Assembly: GCA_032164245.1 (NCBI GenBank)
Contig: JAVMKO010000001.1
Location: 65,206,892 to 65,270,891 of the forward strand
From: Sternotherus odoratus
Lineage: Eukaryota; Chordata; Testudines; Kinosternidae
Direction: 5' to 3'
Length of the DNA stretch: 64,000 nt
A program made the position numbers and the translations under genes. Of this stretch, positions 23,843 to 34,300 are shown in pieces (the stretch's first letter is position 1; the number at the start of each line of letters is the position of its first letter). The notes under the pieces were generated by a model that saw only the letters and a list, made by a program, of their open reading frames with translations, ran no database searches and was not told the origin of the DNA.

Positions 23843-26800
23843 TTTCTTCCATTTTCAGTGTGGCCAGCATGACCTGCTTTTCATGAGGATACTTCCCCTA
23901 GTGGAAGGATGCAGCTGATTATAAATCAAATATCCATTTGGTGAATGGAACGGTTCAGAAGACTGGGAATCTGATAGAGATTTTCATTCCAAGGAGCTCT
24001 CTTGAATCCCAGCTAGAGTTGATGGAGAACTAGAGGCCTTATCAAGAACTGGGGTAAATCAAGGCGGTGTCATTGAAGTCAATGGTTCTATGACCATTTG
24101 CATGGGCTGAAGACCTAGTCCTAAAGGTCATTACTTCTGACTTTGGTGTGGCCTTGGTCAACTTTTCAATGTTTGTGTCATAAAAAAACTGCCACACTTG
24201 GCACCAAACAGCAGCGTTTGGAAATAAGCCAAGGATTTAATGGACATGGAAAGTGAATTACACTCTTCAGCATGGCAATGGCCCCTTCAGGGCAGAGGTC
24301 AGACACATTACCTCATTAATGTGGGGAAGCCTACACTTATACCCTACTTGTTCTAGGGATGCTGTCAGTCAGGCATCATAGTCATCCACCACTCTCACTT
24401 CAAAATATATTAAGTATATCTCATCCATTTATAACAGGCCGATCTATCTCAAAACACTAGGTAATAACAGAAGACATAGGATTAACAGTTATAGTGTATT
24501 ACATTGTATGCAGCATCTCCGTTATATTGTCTTCCTGTTGGAAGGTATGTGGAATGTTAAAATTCAACCTCCTTTTACAGAGTGTAGCCAAAAATAGTCT
24601 GGACACATGATACTGAAGCTGCTCTTGTGCTACCCATTTAAGTTATGTATCAACTCTAAATTTAATCAAGGCCACATTTTATTTATACATTTCATGCATT
24701 AAACTCATTTAAACTTTTAGTCAGATTTCATTAGGGGAAATACTACCGCACACATCATGCAGTAGTAAAGCTAATGTGCTTCAGGAATTTGAAAGGATTT
24801 AGAGATCGGAGGGTCTGATTTCAAAATTTCTTTTTCTTTTTCAGCTTAGTGCTTGGAGCAGGTCTGTATGCTGCACACGGTTTGTTTCCTAGGACACTAA
24901 TACAGTCAGCATGCTCTGTACAAATGTGTAAACACAGACATTCCCTGCAATCAGTGAGTTTGGTGTCTTAAGGCAAGATTATGTTTTTTTTAGGAAATGC
25001 AATTTATGTTCAGGATTACATTTCTTCTGAAGACTGATACTGTCTGAGTTCGAGTGAGATGATAAATAGTGTGTCCTAACTCCTTGTCTTCTATCTTAAG
25101 CCTTGATCCAATCTTTGGGGTGTATGTGTGTGTGATGATTTCCCCTTTTCCCATGTAGTGTCTTCAATGTGCAGAAATAATAAACACACGGGTGGAAACT
25201 CAGCAGCAAAATAAAACAATATGAAGACTTTAACGAACTGGCAACATTCAGAGCATTCAACATTAAAGCTGATATTATGTCCTTTACTTCTGCTGTTGTG
25301 AAAAAAGAGGGAGAAAGGTACAACAGTGTTGAGATTTCATGGCTTCAATCAAGCCGGGTCTGATTGTGTAATGTGCCTACGTACAATGGTGGCAAATTTG
25401 GCCAAGGGGTGCAAATCCAACACCAGCTGAGGCCAAAACTCAGTCGATACATGCTTTGTACATGGAAATGATGTTTTGATTCTCTAAATTATTTTATTTG
25501 AAACTGGGAGGGAAAATGGTGGATTCAAGATGTGGGGAAAAAAGGCTTTTGTTGAGTTATTTTGAAAACAAATGGAAATTTACTGTTCAAGCGGAAAAAT
25601 GTGATTTCACTGCAAATGTCAGGATTTTTTATTTTATTTTTTACCTATGGCAAAAAACAATTTTTCCCCCCAAGAATGGAATTTTGCCATTTTCACCTGC
25701 AGTGCTACCATTCATTTGATCATATGGGCACTAAAGAGCCAGCAGATGGCAAAACTTTATTGACATCTGAACAAGTCATCTAGAAATGAAAGGCTTCATA
25801 TTCAGTCTAAGGCCCATGAACCATCTAGACCTCAAGCACAGTTTGATTTGGGAAAAGTGTGTATAAAGCCTTTAATACAGGTAGAGTTTTAAGACCAAAT
25901 GGCCTGCCCTATGGACATGCTGAACACCCGCAGCTCTCATTGAAGAATGAAGGCTATGTAATTCTGAAATGTATGTCAGTAAAGCTTAGCACCTTTCTTC
26001 AAAGTGTGGTATAAGAGGTAACAGCTATATCATCCTGTCCACTTCCATGGGTAGCGAGGATGGGAACCCAATGGATTCTGGTCAGGAAAAGGGCACAGAA
26101 AGAAAGCTTCTATAACATCATCCTACAGACTCTGTCGAAGTCACTGCAAGAGCACCTCCTAAGGTTTTTAATTTTTCTTTTACATCATCACAGGGGGTTC
26201 AAGAGATTTAACTGCATCCCTTTCTTCTCCTCCGCCTCTGAATTCTGACCCAGGTTTGAAGAGCAACTTAAAATTTCAAATGCCAGCTAGGACTTTGCAT
26301 TTCTTCTTCTAGTCTGTACTTGTCTAAAACCAGATGTGTGGTGTGTACCTGAGAGGAAAAGGAGCTCGGGGAAAACAGCTTCTGACTTCATACACCACAG
26401 ACACTTGCAAGATTTTGAGGGTAAGTTATTTCTCACCCTATTAACATTAGCTTCACCTCCATGATGTGGACTTCCACCCTTCCCCAGAGACATAGTTCCA
26501 GACACAGAGGGCTTTCCCTGGCAATGTGAATCCTGTGGGAGCTGTGCTGTCAGGGAACCAAGACAGAAAGGGAACCCAGAACCACTGCAGAGGGATGGTG
26601 ACTCTTTGAATCTTGGAGAATCTACTAGGGCTGAACTCCCCTGGGGGTTATTCAGGCAAACTAACCCCTCCCAACTAGCCCAAGAATTCCTTGGAAACTC
26701 AGAATGAAAATGTAGTGAATTTATTACAATTAAATGAGAACCATGGGAAGCAAGAGAGATTTTTATGAGGGGAAAGATAGAGACAAAGCAGTAAAGTGAC

Positions 26801-29492
26801 TTGTGCAAGGCACCTCAATAACTCTGTTGCAGTATGAAGGCTGACACAGAACTTGCAAGCTTTCACTTCCAAGTCCCAAGCACAGTTCACAGTGCCTTTC
26901 AAACAGCTCCAAAAAGTTTCCAGACTAGATTAAAAGACAAATTGTTTCTGTCCAGAGACATGTTCAGTCATACACTTCATCATGAAATTCTCACTGTGGC
27001 TAAGCACTAAAATCCTATAAATAGCAGGTTGTGATGGAAGCCAGGACAGAGCCTTAACTAAAGTATAACTGTATAAATAGCCACAATTACTAATTCTAGT
27101 CTATCCTAAGCATAACGCATAAAGTGACCCATTTAGAAAAGATAAATTGGAAATACAGAAGTACTTGTTACTAGCTTTATAAGCTGGCGCAAGGTGATCG
27201 TGTTGACTCTAGACATATTCTATCTTTTTGCTACATAAACAAAGGGCATAGCATTGTGGAAAGAGCTGGGAATTTCTAATGATACGGATTCTGTTTAGTG
27301 GAAGTGGATGTGAAAATTTCAAACAGATATATGCTAAAGCAATGTGAGAGTAGATGTTTTCTACATACAAGGCATTTGATCAACTGGTGTGGGAATTCAC
27401 CCTTAGCCAAATTGACTACCGTTGAATTGCTTTGGGGCTGGAGAGTTGCCCTGCAGAGAATTAGGCCCACTGAGTTTGAGTCCTAAAACTCAAAGCAAAA
27501 TTTGGGAAAAGCAACTAAGTTTTGCCTAGTTTCAGGTCAAAAGCAAATAATATCATTCCTTTCTTAGGCCCTTAGGTGAGGGAAATAGCTCATTTGAAAT
27601 TTGATCCAGATTCAACCTAAAAGATTGCCAGCGTTAGCAAAACCTTTTGGTGAACTTGGGTTGAGTTTTGGGTTCGTAATGAAACCCAAAAACAGGTGAG
27701 CTTTTTCTTGTTTCATATTTAATGCTAAAGGGTTTAAATAGCTGTAATTCACTTTAGATTTCAGAAGCAAGAAATGGCAATAAAGAAACTAACGTTTGCA
27801 TCTTTTCCACCACTAGGTGTCACCATAAGGCAATGACATTGAATGTGAAAACCTTAGGAAAAGGATTGCTACACCAAGGAATTAGATTCAGTTATGATGG
27901 CCACAGACTACAAGCCTGCCAATCAGGGCCCAATCCAATTCCTACTGACACTCCTAATGGAGGGTGAGGAAGTTGTTTAATTGAAATGCTTGGATTGGGA
28001 GTAGGAAGCGTGACCCAGCCATTCGTAGAACAAATCCTGCTAGCTGATATAGGGAAGGGCATTATGCCTGGCTTCAGGGAATTATCTCATTTCCCCCTAT
28101 CTCCATCGTCTCAGCCCTCCACTACAGCAATCTGCCTCCAGGCTGTCAGTCATGTGTCCTGAAGTTAAAAAGCTAGAGGAGTGCCAGCTGACTCATACAG
28201 AAATGATGGTGTAATTCTATTCACCTGTGACAGTCACAGCTGGATCTGATTCCCTCCTAAATGGGCTGTGGCTGTAGCTGTACTCCTGAGGAAGAAAATA
28301 TTTGAATGGAAAAGCAGCTGATATGCAGGAATTTACTTTTTTAAATAAAATATTTTGGCACAAACCACACTTGGTAAGAGACTTTTCTGCTGTGCTCAGT
28401 TAATCCAGCTCTCTTTCTATTCTTCTTGCCTCCATGCATAGCAAGACTTAATGTCCCGATTGACAGCCTAGATAATAAAGTGATGGGTGAGCCTTGGATT
28501 TCCTTTGGTTAAGTACCTGTAATTTGGGTGGCTTATCCGAACCTCTTGGGTCTTCAAAATTAGGCTGGAGATCCAGCAAGAACTTGGATTTGTTGTGAGA
28601 CTTTTTATACATCCTGTTTCTGGTCAGGTTGGAATGATGATGAATAAAGTTCACCTTCAGTGGCTTGGCATGTCCCTGTTGAGTCCCTGCCAGGACTGGG
28701 ACGTTCAGAAGTGCACATATTTGTTTTAAAAAGTTAGATGAACGTATTGAAATACAATGTTGATGTTTAATTTGGAGGATAGTGGGAAGGTTTGGGTAAG
28801 TTTAGCCAGCCCATATTCTAACTACACAATAGACACCTCAGTTCACCATCCATAGGGGAGGTGAATGAACTCTTCAGGGTTCAGGTCATGTAAGTAACAT
28901 GAATTTGACCTCAAAGAGTCTGTTCACATGGACTAGCCATGAACCAGCCCAGGGTTGCTTTGCCATGCTTTGCCATTTGAATTTACAGAACCCCATTAAG
29001 GGGAAATCTATCATCCTCTTGCTCAGAGTCCTCTTCCCCCAGGCCTCTTCCCCCAGATTCACTGAAACTTACCATTGCAATGTCTACCAAAGGTGGCCTA
29101 ATATCTGAGGTTTTAAGGGCCCTTTGTGGCTAGTCCACAGCTTATCCCAGAGGATGTGGCCAGGTCGGATCAAAGGCCTCAAACTCCACAAGGGTGTTTA
29201 AGGGGTCTGGAAGTATCCTTCCCATCTCCCCTATACGTTTCCTATCTACAATGCTAAGACTTATGTGGCATATCTAGTTTAATAGTATTGTAAGCGGCAG
29301 GAGTAAGAGTTCCCCTCCCACATTTCTACTGCTTTGATGGGGCTATCAAAAACTGATAGATTGGAGTACTAGTCACTTGTCTGCTTTGGCAGCTGGAACC
29401 CCTATGAGGAACTAGTAGAGACTTTGAAATTCCTTGAGGGGTTTCACCCATTCCCACAAAATAGTCGGGGAGGAGCATCAGACTACTGCCAC
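23843..29492. other. Gene-free stretch
   Basis: About 5.6 kb without a bounded repeat or recognisable exon. It includes a pyrimidine tract ending in AG near 24830-24845 that resembles a splice acceptor, but no open, conserved-looking exon follows. Short direct repeats GCTTTGCCAT (near 28967) and CTCTTCCCCCAG (near 29030) are present. Confidence 0.5.
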
Positions 29493-29506
29493 TTCCCTGA
29501 AAGCAG
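29493..29506. repeat. Target-site duplication, left, Penelope-like insertion
   Basis: TTCCCTGAAAGCAG occurs here and again, identically, at 31076-31089, bracketing the Penelope-like element. A 14-bp duplication of this kind is in the range known for Penelope-like elements. Confidence 0.92.
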
Positions 29507-29555
29507 AGGTAACAAAGAGTCCTGTGGCACCTTAAAGACTAACTATAAAGTTTTG

Positions 29556-29593
29556 AAGCATAAGCTTTCGTGGGCTAATACCCACTTCGCCTG
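29556..29593 (-). ncRNA. Hammerhead-ribozyme-like motif, degraded
   Basis: On the minus strand the order is CAGGCGA (for the conserved CUGANGA box), one A, stem II GTGGG-TATTAG-CCCAC, GAAA, then the minimal stem III GC-TTAT-GC followed by TT. The stem II pairing and GAAA are perfect, but the first box has lost the conserved U4. Penelope-like elements are known to carry hammerhead motifs in their terminal repeats, so I read this as an inactive relic. Confidence 0.5.
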
Positions 29594-29599
29594 ATGTAA

Positions 29600-30806
29600 G
29601 CCCGGTGGTATCACAGAGATAGCTGGGGGTACTGGTGGCGTAGGGTCTAAGTAGAGAGTCCACATATCCAGACGGTCCTTCAGTAAGAGTGCAAATGCCC
29701 GAGATGATGGGGCGTCCAGGATTTTCAGGTTTGTGGATCTTGGGTAGTAGATAGAATAACCCCGGTCGGGGCTCTAAGGGTATGTTAATTTGTTCCTGTG
29801 TTAGTGCAGGGAGTGTCCTGAGTAGATGCTTCAGTTTCTTAGTATATTCCTCAGTGGGGTCAGAGGGGAGTGGCCTGTAGAAATTGGTATTGGAGAGTTG
29901 TCTGGTAGCCTCCTTTTGGTAGTCTGACCTGTCCATGATGACAACAGCACCTCCTTTATCAGCCTTTTTGATTATGATATCAGGGTTGTTTCTGAGGCTG
30001 TGGGTAGCATTGTGTTCTGCACGACTTAGGTTGTGAGGCAGGCGATGTTGTTTTTCCACAATTTCTGCCTGTGCCCATCGGCGGAAGCATTCTATGTATA
30101 GGTCCAGACTGTCATTTCGACTCTCAGGAGGAGTCCATGTGGAGTTCTTCTTCTTGTGCTGCTGGTGGGATAGTGTCTGTGTATCAGTGTGCTGTTCCAT
30201 GTTGTCTTGAAAGTATTCCTTGAGTCGGAGACGGCGAAAGTAGGCTTCCAGATCACCACAGAATTGTATCATGTTTGTGGGAGTGGTGGGGCAGAATGAG
30301 AGTCCTTGAGATAGGACAGACTCTTCTGCTGGGCTGAGTGTGTAGCTGGATAGATTGACGATATTGCTGGGTGAGTTAGGGGTACCACTGTTGTGGCCCC
30401 ATGTGGGAGGTAGGATTTTAGATAGTTTGCAGTCCTTTTTCTTTTGTAGAGAGGTGAAGTGTGTGATGTAGATCTCCTGTCTTATTTTAGTAAAGTCTGT
30501 TTGTGTGGAAGGTTGGTTGTTTATGAAGGTCTCCAGGTTGGAAAGCTCTTTTTTGATGTTTTCCTATTTGTTGTACAGGATGCTGATCAAATGGTTCCTC
30601 AGTTTCTTAGATAGCGTCTGGCATAATCCCTCACTGTGGTCTGTGCAGTATGTGGATAGCAATGGATTTTTCACCTTCAGTCCATTTGGTATGATGTCCA
30701 TCCGTTTGCATTTGGAGAGAAAGATGATATCTGTCTGTACCTGTGCAAGTTTCTTCATGATGTTGATGGATTTCCACTCCATACAGCTAAATGCAGTGCC
30801 TTGCAT
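29600..30806 (-). pseudogene. Penelope-like reverse transcriptase, N-terminal part, one in-frame stop
   Basis: The minus-strand frame runs from an ATG at 30806-30804 to the junction near 29600 with a single in-frame stop, a TAG at 30566-30564. Otherwise it stays in one frame for about 400 codons. Recognisable Penelope-type segments, from N to C, are CKRMDIIPNGLKVKNPL, ADKGGAVVIMDRSDY with the following NTNFYRPL, and FYLLPKIHKPENPGRPI, which leads into the start of the palm domain. The frame is then cut off after about SLLRPYATSTPSYLCDTTG, so the catalytic YADD-containing half and the GIY-YIG endonuclease are absent. The protein would have primed and copied element RNA in the nucleus. A single stop and no frameshift indicate a fairly young copy. 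Downstream codons read into the terminal repeat. Confidence 0.88.
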
Positions 30807-30900
30807 GATGTCAAGAATCAGAGAGGTAGCCTTGTTAGTCTGGAATAGCAGAGGTAACAAAGAGTCCTGGTGCACCTTAAAGACTAACTATAAAGTTTTC

Positions 30901-30938
30901 AAGCATAAGCTTTCATGGGCTAATACCCACTTCGTTGG
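30901..30938 (-). ncRNA. Hammerhead-ribozyme-like motif, second terminal repeat
   Basis: The minus strand gives CCAACGA, A, GTGGG-TATTAG-CCCAT, GAAA, GC-TTAT-GC. The layout matches the other copies, with one weakened stem II pair (G-T wobble) and U4 replaced by C. Probably inactive. Confidence 0.48.
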
Positions 30939-30954
30939 ATGCAATGGCTTGCAT

Positions 30955-30992
30955 CCGACGAAGTGGGTATTAGCCTACGAAAGCTTATGCTT
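30955..30992 (+). ncRNA. Hammerhead-ribozyme-like motif, inverted end
   Basis: The plus strand gives CCGACGA, A, GTGGG-TATTAG-CCTAC, GAAA, GC-TTAT-GC. It is the inverted partner of the motif at 30901-30938, and together they form a palindrome around about 30948. The conserved U4 is again C. Confidence 0.48.
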
Positions 30993-31075
30993 GAAAACTT
31001 TATAGTTAGTCTTTAAGGTGCACCAGGACTCTTTGTTACCTCTGCTATTCCAGACTAACATGGCTACCTCTCTGA

Positions 31076-31089
31076 TTCCCTGAAAGCAG
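31076..31089. repeat. Target-site duplication, right, Penelope-like insertion
   Basis: Identical to the 14 bases at 29493-29506. It defines the right limit of the insertion. Confidence 0.92.
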
Positions 31090-32300
31090 TTTTTTATAAT
31101 TTCGGGGAGTGAGGGCCCTGGGGAGCATCTTGTGTTTGTGGGGACCCTGGGTGCTGTACAAACTACATGTGAAGAGTTTGCCTGGAGCCCTGAGCACAGC
31201 TTGATTATGGGTGGATTTTGGGTGAACTGTTCACACAGCCCTAGAAATAAATTCAGCATCAGGAGTGTAATATAAAAGACTTTTACCTCAGAAGCCATGA
31301 AGCTAATCAGAAGCCAAGCTACTATGAATGTGTACAGGCTCTGACATTCAGATCCAGAGGGCTGATGGATTTAATTATTCATATTTGAATATGCAATGGA
31401 CTTAAAAATAGTATAACATCTATGAAAATAACAGTGAACAGGATAACAATGCAGCATGACATTCCCATTCATATTGAACTAAAACCTGGGATTGTGGAAA
31501 TGGCAATTTCCATTAACTACATCAAGTCTGAGGCTGAAATGTTAGACTAAAACTGTGAGCAGACTGTTCAGGAGAAAAGAGGCAGAGGAGATGGAGGCTG
31601 AAAGGAAGGTATCAGGAGTACTGGCATAGAGACACCCACCTAGAGAGTTCGATCACTAGACTCCATTTTTTTATGACTGGCTGGTGGTACAAGTTTCCCT
31701 TCTAGGGACGTATTCTTTGTGCATTAAGTGTAATGATTGCTGACCAGTAGAGATATGCACAAGGTGTAAGATAGTTCAAGTGATTTGGGTGTAACACCTA
31801 TATTCAGTTTTCTTTGGCTTTAAAGCAGTTTTTGCTGGGAGAGAAAACCTCTGTTTTCCTTCTTAAACAAGCCTTTCCTTCTTCAACAAATCTGCCTGTC
31901 TTAAATGCATGCCTCCCCTGGAGTCTTCATGTCCAATGCCCAGCCCCAACCTCAACCTTCCCCTTTGTTTGGATTTTTACATAAAAAAGATTGTTGGGGG
32001 TTTCAGTATTTCTATAGCTAAGCTATTCAACTAATATGTAAATTCATAAATATTTTGGGATAAGTATATTATAGTCCCTGGACTGTCATCACAACAGCTT
32101 CCAGAGGCAAGCAGTAAGTAACTTACTTTCAAAATGCACAATGGTAAGATTTACCACACCATTCATTAGTATACTTTGACATCTGTGCAGAAGTCCATTG
32201 ATAGGAATTTGCATAAGATTATTCTGTGGCTTGCCTTGAAAACATTTGCCATGTGATAGTTCAGAAGTGCAGGGACACAGCAACTGAGAGCAATAAAAAT

Positions 32301-32371
32301 GAAATCCTGGCTCCATTGAAGTCAATGGCAAAAGCCCTATTGACTTTAGCAGGGCCAGGATTCCTCACAGA
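32301..32371. repeat. Short foldback repeat, GAAATCCTGGCTCCATTG type
   Basis: Left arm GAAATCCTGGCTCCATTGAA and right arm ending GCAGGGCCAGGATTCCTC are imperfect inverse complements around a GTCAATGGCAAAAGCCCTAT core. It is the best-preserved of the four related palindromes in the window. Confidence 0.65.
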
Positions 32372-32726
32372 TCTCCTGGTGGCGATCCGTTGGCCAGTAA
32401 GTTAGTATTTCCTTACATTTGGTGTTGAGTGGGAGTGGTTTTTCCTGGCTATGCCCCTGCTCATTAGAAGCAATCTTTTATGCTCTGAGGTAAGAATTGG
32501 TTCCTTTATCACTTTTCACTGTAGCCTCTGAAGTTTGATGTAACTCCTCTTGTTCTTCTCTGCCAAACATACTCTATATTCACAAACTCTTCCTTAAAAC
32601 CCACCTCTTCAATGAAACTCTTCTGCTAATCAAGTATACAAATCATGCCTTACTCAAATTATAGTAATGGTAGACTTGTTTAGCTTACATTAAGCTTTTT
32701 GGGATAAAGATTACTTCTTAAAGTTT

Positions 32727-32960
32727 CCAGTATCAGAGGGGTAGCCATTTTAGTCTGGATCTGCAAAAGTGACAGAGTCTTGTAGCACCTTATAGACTAA
32801 ATGATGGGTTTTTTGCAGCATAAGCTTTCGTGGGCGAAGACCAACTTCCTCAGATGAATGTCATGGAAATCTCCAGAGGAAGGTACAAATATGCAGGCAA
32901 GAATCAGGTTAGAGATAACAAGGTAAATTCAATCAGAGAGGATGAGGCCCACTTCATTAC
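32727..32960 (-). mobile_element. Penelope-like terminal-repeat fragment, second family
   Basis: Words CAGTATCAGAGGGGTAGCCA, TTAGTCTGGATCTGCAAAAG and GCACCTTATAGACTAA, then AGCATAAGCTTTCGTGGGCG, follow the same order as in the element at 29507 but differ enough to be another family. The downstream segment (ATGGAAATCTCCAGAGGAAG onwards) matches my memory of the adjoining region of a turtle Penelope element. No reverse-transcriptase frame is present. Boundaries are approximate. Confidence 0.72.
32817..32853 (-). ncRNA. Hammerhead-ribozyme-like motif with canonical CUGAGGA box
   Basis: The minus strand reads CTGAGGA, A, stem II GTTGG-TCTTCG-CCCAC (four of five pairs), GAAA, minimal stem III GC-TTAT-GC, then TG. 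Here the CUGANGA box is intact. An extra A between the box and stem II occurs in every copy in the window and seems to be a family trait. The base after the stem III U is G, which is not an allowed cleavage-site base, so activity is doubtful. Confidence 0.5.
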
Positions 32961-33149
32961 AGTAACAGTCCCAGGCTCTTATAGCCACCCATTCTGGAAA
33001 AAAAACACTGGGAAGGAGAACAGCTTTTCAGCGTGTTCTGTAGATCAACAAATCTGGGACCTGTTGCGGGCTGGAAAATGTGGGAGGAGGGGAAGAGAAA
33101 CTTAACCATTTCAGACTTTATAAATTAAAAATATCTTAAATTAAACACA

Positions 33150-33830
33150 AACTACTTAGAAGCCAGTGCAAACCATGGAGTGCTAGCATGAGCTGCTCTC
33201 TGTTTAGGTTCTGTTTAAAAGAATAGCCACATTCTGCACTAAGTTATACTTCAGAATGGCCTTAATGCATAGCTCCAGGAACATCATGTTTTGGTGCTTA
33301 ATCCTGAGGTGCTAAAAACAGTCTGGATCTTAAAGAATTTCACCATTTCACCATGCACAGCAAAAATGGTCAACACTACCAGTACATGGGTATTTGGCAG
33401 TAACCAAGGACCTAACCTAATGTGTCTGCTATTTATTCAGGAGACTGATATCCTGAATAAATAGCAGACACATTGCAAAGTTCATCAGTCCTGCCTGCAA
33501 GAGCTTCTCACAGTATTGCCTCATTTGTGCCTTGGCCAGTTAGACTTATTCTAGTCCCTTGATCAGACAGACATTGAAAAAAAGGTCACATGATTACATC
33601 AGCTGGGTGAAAGAAGACAGTGCTGGTATTATCAGCATAATCTTGGCACCAAAGCCTACACCTCCTCATGGCTTCATATACACACTAAGCAGGAGGGGTT
33701 GACAAAGAAGAATCCTTGTGATGCCTCACATGAGACAGCCCTCAAGATGGATGAACAATGATTTAGTACTACCCTCCTGGACCTTCCAGAAAAAAATGCA
33801 ATCACTCAGAGTGACAGAACATGCCCTTGC
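33150..33830 (-). mobile_element. LINE remnant (L2/CR1 type), antisense
   Basis: Phrases such as AAGCCAGTGCAAACCATGG, TTCTGCACTAAGTTATACTT with CAGAATGGCCTTAATG, and CTCATGGCTTCATATACACA with GATGCCTCACATGAGA occur in the order of the antisense strand of reptile L2/CR1-like reverse transcriptases. It is riddled with changes and has no readable frame. A perfect hairpin inside is listed separately. Confidence 0.45.
33419..33474. repeat. Perfect 24-bp hairpin with 8-base loop
   Basis: Bases 33419-33442 and 33451-33474 are exact inverse complements (left arm starts AATGTGTCTGCTATTTATTC), separated by GACTGATA. The match stops sharply at both ends. It lies inside an old LINE remnant but is not a normal part of it as far as I can tell. 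Confidence 0.95.
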
Positions 33831-34184
33831 TAGGTAGGAATCACAGACGTGTCAACGATACTTCATTAAAAACACGGAATGAAAACAGTTGACAGAGTTA
33901 AAAAATAATCTCCAGGAAATCACAGACCAATGCAACTACCAAATTTTTTGTAGTACATATAGGCCTCAAATAGACCCAGCCTGGAATCAAGAGAGCTTGA
34001 GGATTCCAAATATTGTTAGGGTTGTCTTGCCACAACCGTGTCAACAATCATTCCTCAAAAAAGGGAAGTTTGAACATCTCAAACATCAACCTGTTTCAAT
34101 GTTAGGAAATGGTTTCTCAACCAGAGCTCTAGTAATTGTCTTAAGGAGAGGTTGTATATTCAGTCCTTTCGTAGTCACTAACAT

Positions 34185-34300
34185 CAGTCAGTAGCTGGCT
34201 CAGTGCTTCCCCTCTGGCCTTCAAAAACTAAGGAGGACATGGGTTCAGATCACAGTTTATAGCTGGAATCTGCATAATACCTCTTAAACATCAATGAGAT
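34185..34300 (+). mobile_element. Possible tRNA-derived SINE
   Basis: GTAGCTGGCTCAGTGC resembles a pol III A box and GGGTTCAGATC a B box, spaced about 50 bases apart, with the wording of a tRNA-type SINE head. No clear tail or target duplication was found. Confidence 0.3.

Larger units (their letters stand above)
29507..31075 (-). mobile_element. Penelope-like retroelement, internally deleted
   Basis: The element is flanked by a perfect 14-bp duplication and reads on the minus strand. In element order it has an inverted terminal segment (about 31075-30950), a terminal repeat (about 30945-30830), a reverse-transcriptase frame (30806 to about 29600) and a second terminal repeat (about 29600-29507) in direct orientation to the first. 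The terminal repeats share CTTTATAGTTAGTCTTTAAGG and CACGAAAGCTTATGC. Direct flanking repeats plus one inverted end are the known architecture of Penelope-like elements. The second half of the reverse transcriptase and any GIY-YIG endonuclease are missing: coding sequence joins the terminal repeat abruptly near 29600. Confidence 0.9.
30830..31075. repeat. Terminal palindrome of the Penelope-like element
   Basis: Sequence from about 30822 to 30945 is repeated in inverse orientation from about 30950 to 31075, with a few-base spacer (ATGGC). The arms are nearly identical over about 120 bp. This accounts for the apparent open frames on both strands in the segment. Confidence 0.9.

Noticed and set aside
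24825..24900. Splice-acceptor-like pyrimidine tract TTTCTTTTTCTTTTTCAG
   Set aside because: No open frame with a matching donor or coding character follows. Such tracts are frequent by chance in AT/CT-rich DNA.
26287..26808. A 173-codon minus-strand frame, the longest in a repeat-poor area
   Set aside because: The translation has no domain, signal or repeat pattern, is serine-rich like random sequence, and lacks a convincing promoter or splice signals. It was kept out, though it could be tested by cross-species alignment.
34185..34260. Possible tRNA gene from the A-box/B-box-like words
   Set aside because: No cloverleaf can be folded: acceptor and anticodon stems are missing. A tRNA-derived SINE is more likely and was listed at low confidence.
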